A DNA stretch of 25,314 bases from JASGDC01 sp047606545 (lineage in GTDB: Bacteria; Actinomycetota; Actinomycetes; Actinomycetales; Micrococcaceae). A model generated the notes under the pieces. That model saw nothing but the letters and a program-made list of their open reading frames with translations. It made no database searches and was not told the DNA's origin. Where the stretch lies: positions 1 through 25,314 of the forward strand of contig JASGEI010000022.1 in the NCBI GenBank assembly GCA_047606545.1, in the 5' to 3' direction. Numbering within the stretch: position 1 is the first letter of the stretch; each line of letters begins with the position of its first letter. This document shows, in pieces, positions 23,317-25,314 of this stretch. The position numbers and the translations under genes were made by a program.

Positions 23317-25314
23317 ATGCTAGAAAACACAGTACTCAAAGATCGTTATGAGGTAGGTAAGCTTATCGGTCTAGGTGGCATGGCAAATGTCTATCGTGGT
23401 GTTGATAATCGGCTAGGCAGACCGGTTGCTATTAAAGTTTTAAAAGAGAAACTAGCTAAAAATCCTAGTAGCGTTAAGTCTTTTGCCAAAGAAGCTGCTT
23501 CCTCTGCAGCCTTAAACCACCCACAAATCATTTCAATTTTTGATACTGGTACCGCACGGCTTGAACTTGATGGTGAAACCATTGAATTACCCTACCTAAT
23601 CATGGAGTATATAGCAGGTAAGACTTTAAAAGACATTATTTCTAAAAGTCCTATGAATCCAAATGATGCTGCAGAAATTGCCGATAAAATTCTTTCAGCA
23701 TTGCAATATAGCCATAGTGCCGGTATCGTACACCGAGATATCAAACCTGGGAATATTATGGTTTCTGATAACGGCAAAGTTAAAGTTATGGACTTTGGTA
23801 TTGCTAAAAGTATCTCAAGAAATGGGAGTCCTGAAGTATCCTCAGATACGAATGGTTCTCCAGTAGGTACCGCACAATATCTATCACCAGAACAGGCGCA
23901 AGGTGGTAATATTGATGAACGTTCTGATTTATATTCCACTGCATGTCTACTATATGAAATGTTAACTGGACGACCACCATTCAAAGGAGAATCTGCGGTC
24001 GCTTTAGCATTTCAACATGTTAGTGAAACTCCAATGCCGCCTAGTGATTATAACGATAAAGTAACTCCTGAATTGGATACTTTATTAGAGCATGCACTGG
24101 CAAAAAATCCTGATGACCGGTATCAAGATGCCACAAGTTTTGAAAAAGATTTAGATGAAGCAGTCTTAGGGAAAACTCCAACTTTTGCTGAAGCAGCTAG
24201 ACATCTATCTGGAACTGATGAAGATTTCAAATATGGTGACGAAAAACTTAATACTGCAGAAACCGCACTGATTAGTCCAGAAGCAGCTACTGCTGCAATA
24301 CCGGTTAAGGCAACTGCTGATACTACTACAACAAAAAACTATGAAACAGAGACTCGTGCTAGTATCAAGCTCAAAGAACGAGAGCAAACAAAAGGTCGTA
24401 ACGGAAAAATTCCAAAACTCTCGAAGCCTTTTATCCTAGCCCTTGCCGCAATTGTATTCTTAGGCGCAGCACTAGGTCTTGGGATCAGTCATTTTGCCAC
24501 TGAACGAGTTTCCGTCCCGACAATCACCAATCAAACACCTGCCCAAGCCACAGCCACTTTAACCAAAGCTGGTCTTAAGGTAGATAACATGATTGATGAA
24601 CCTAGCACTACAGTACCTACCGGACAAATAACTAGGACCGACCCTGTTTCTGGGACTAAGATACCAAAAGGTTCGAAAGTTAGGATTTTCAAATCAACAG
24701 GTCCTCAAATTATTCAAATTCCACAAAGTATTGTTGGTAAGAAATCCAAAGAAGCAACCAATATTCTTAATGATGCAGGTTTCACTGGCGAAATTACTAC
24801 CAAAGATGTACATGATCCAGAACGCGCTAAAGGTGAAGTTGTCTCCAGCGCACCAAGTACTAATTCCAAGGTTAACTTCGATACTAATATCACTTTAAAT
24901 GTTTCTGATGGCAAAGTTAATATTCCTAATATGATTGGTAAAACAGAGGATCAAGCACGTAGTACTTTTAATCGGATGAAACTTACCACTAAAGTAAGCT
25001 ACATTGAAGCCTCAGAACCTTCAGGAACTATTTTGGATCAAGATACTATAGGTGTACAAAAACAACATAGTACTGTAGAACTAATTGTTTCTAGTGGCTC
25101 ACCTAGCTCTACTGGCAGTGAAGCAACTACAGAGCCAACTACAGAAGCAACTACAGAAGCAACTACAGAGCCAACTACAGAAGCAACTACAGAAGCAACT
25201 ACAGAAGCAACTACAGAAGCAACTACAGAAGCAACTACAGAGCCAACTACAGAGCCAACTACAGAAGCAACTACAGAAGCAACTACAGAGCCAACTACAG
25301 AAGCAACTACAGAA
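23317..25314 (+). CDS. pknB: PknB-type Ser/Thr kinase with PASTA domains (3' end beyond window)
   Basis: Master kinase of wall growth in actinobacteria, sensing muropeptides or lipid II through PASTA domains. The frame is open for 666 codons to the window edge, so the C-terminus is missing. Kinase domain at about 11-275: glycine loop IGLGGMANVYRG, Lys40 in VAIK, HRDIKPGN at 139-146 (Asp141), and DFG at 159-161. TM at about 372-393. Three PASTA-like units follow between about 394 and 592. From codon 602 the protein consists only of Glu-(Ala/Pro)-Thr-Thr units. The ATG lies 5 nt after the pknA stop; GGAGG at 23300-23304, inside the pknA end, is 12 nt upstream, a long spacing. Confidence 0.94.
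   Translation, partial: MLENTVLKDRYEVGKLIGLGGMANVYRGVDNRLGRPVAIKVLKEKLAKNPSSVKSFAKEAASSAALNHPQIISIFDTGTARLELDGETIELPYLIMEYIAGKTLKDIISKSPMNPNDAAEIADKILSALQYSHSAGIVHRDIKPGNIMVSDNGKVKVMDFGIAKSISRNGSPEVSSDTNGSPVGTAQYLSPEQAQGGNIDERSDLYSTACLLYEMLTGRPPFKGESAVALAFQHVSETPMPPSDYNDKVTPELDTLLEHALAKNPDDRYQDATSFEKDLDEAVLGKTPTFAEAARHLSGTDEDFKYGDEKLNTAETALISPEAATAAIPVKATADTTTTKNYETETRASIKLKEREQTKGRNGKIPKLSKPFILALAAIVFLGAALGLGISHFATERVSVPTITNQTPAQATATLTKAGLKVDNMIDEPSTTVPTGQITRTDPVSGTKIPKGSKVRIFKSTGPQIIQIPQSIVGKKSKEATNILNDAGFTGEITTKDVHDPERAKGEVVSSAPSTNSKVNFDTNITLNVSDGKVNIPNMIGKTEDQARSTFNRMKLTTKVSYIEASEPSGTILDQDTIGVQKQHSTVELIVSSGSPSSTGSEATTEPTTEATTEATTEPTTEATTEATTEATTEATTEATTEPTTEPTTEATTEATTEPTTEATTE
25120..25314 (+). 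repeat. 12-bp tandem repeat (minisatellite) in pknB
   Basis: Sixteen complete 12-bp units plus three bases run to the window edge. Units are GAAGCAACTACA (EATT) or GAGCCAACTACA (EPTT), in the order A P A A P A A A A A P P A A P A by second residue. Apart from the linked two-base A/P change, the units are identical. The array is in frame with pknB, and its true length is unknown because the window ends inside it. Confidence 0.98.

Noticed and set aside
25120..25314. CRISPR-like array
   Set aside because: The units are 12 bp, contiguous without spacers, and in frame with pknB; this is a coding minisatellite.

Overview
The window is a chromosomal stretch of a low-GC actinobacterium (AT-rich by eye, roughly 40% GC). 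The lineage call rests on gene order. Positions 15785-25314 carry the fhaA-fhaB-pstP-rodA-pbpA-pknA-pknB operon in the same order as in mycobacteria. Positions 343-5116 carry ppa divergent from tilS-hpt-ftsH-folE, another actinobacterial arrangement. The serS/HAD and pheA neighbourhoods also fit, and in related genomes several of these loci lie near oriC. I cannot name the genus. No rRNA, tRNA, CRISPR array or transposase gene was seen.

Layout. (1) 1-342: the 3' end of an unknown gene with a strong terminator. (2) 343-4566, minus strand: tilS, hpt, ftsH and folE, tightly packed and partly overlapping. (3) 4631-5116: ppa, divergent, with its own terminator. (4) 5189-6322: a possible mobile cassette. 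Two 72-bp direct repeats (70/72 identical), each closed by a 15-16 bp inverted repeat, bracket one gene for an AbiEi-like helix-turn-helix plus DUF559/Vsr-like nuclease protein with atypical arginine codons. (5) 6336-8358, minus: HAD phosphatase and serS. (6) 8393-9493: membrane-anchored diacylglycerol/lipid kinase, whose 3' end overlaps convergent pheA by 68 bp. (7) 9426-10648, minus: pheA and a rhodanese. (8) 10705-12342: phosphoglucomutase with a bidirectional terminator. (9) 12417-15707, minus: a glycerophosphodiester phosphodiesterase, a GH3 glycosidase and a PAP2 phosphatase. (10) 15785-25314, plus: the cell-wall growth and division signalling operon, cut by the window end inside pknB.

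How the genes work together. In the last operon, two PASTA-domain Ser/Thr kinases sense wall material outside the cell and the phosphatase PstP reverses their signal. FhaA and FhaB read the phosphothreonines, and RodA with PbpA carry out peptidoglycan polymerisation and crosslinking. Pgm (sugar-phosphate supply) and the lipid kinase, PAP2 and GDPD proteins (lipid phosphate turnover) could plausibly feed envelope synthesis, but that link is inferred.

The observations most worth following are the repeat-flanked nuclease cassette, the in-frame 12-bp minisatellite in the extracellular tail of PknB, and the small palindromic divergent promoters whose -10 hexamers sit 6-9 nt from start codons, which suggests leaderless mRNAs.
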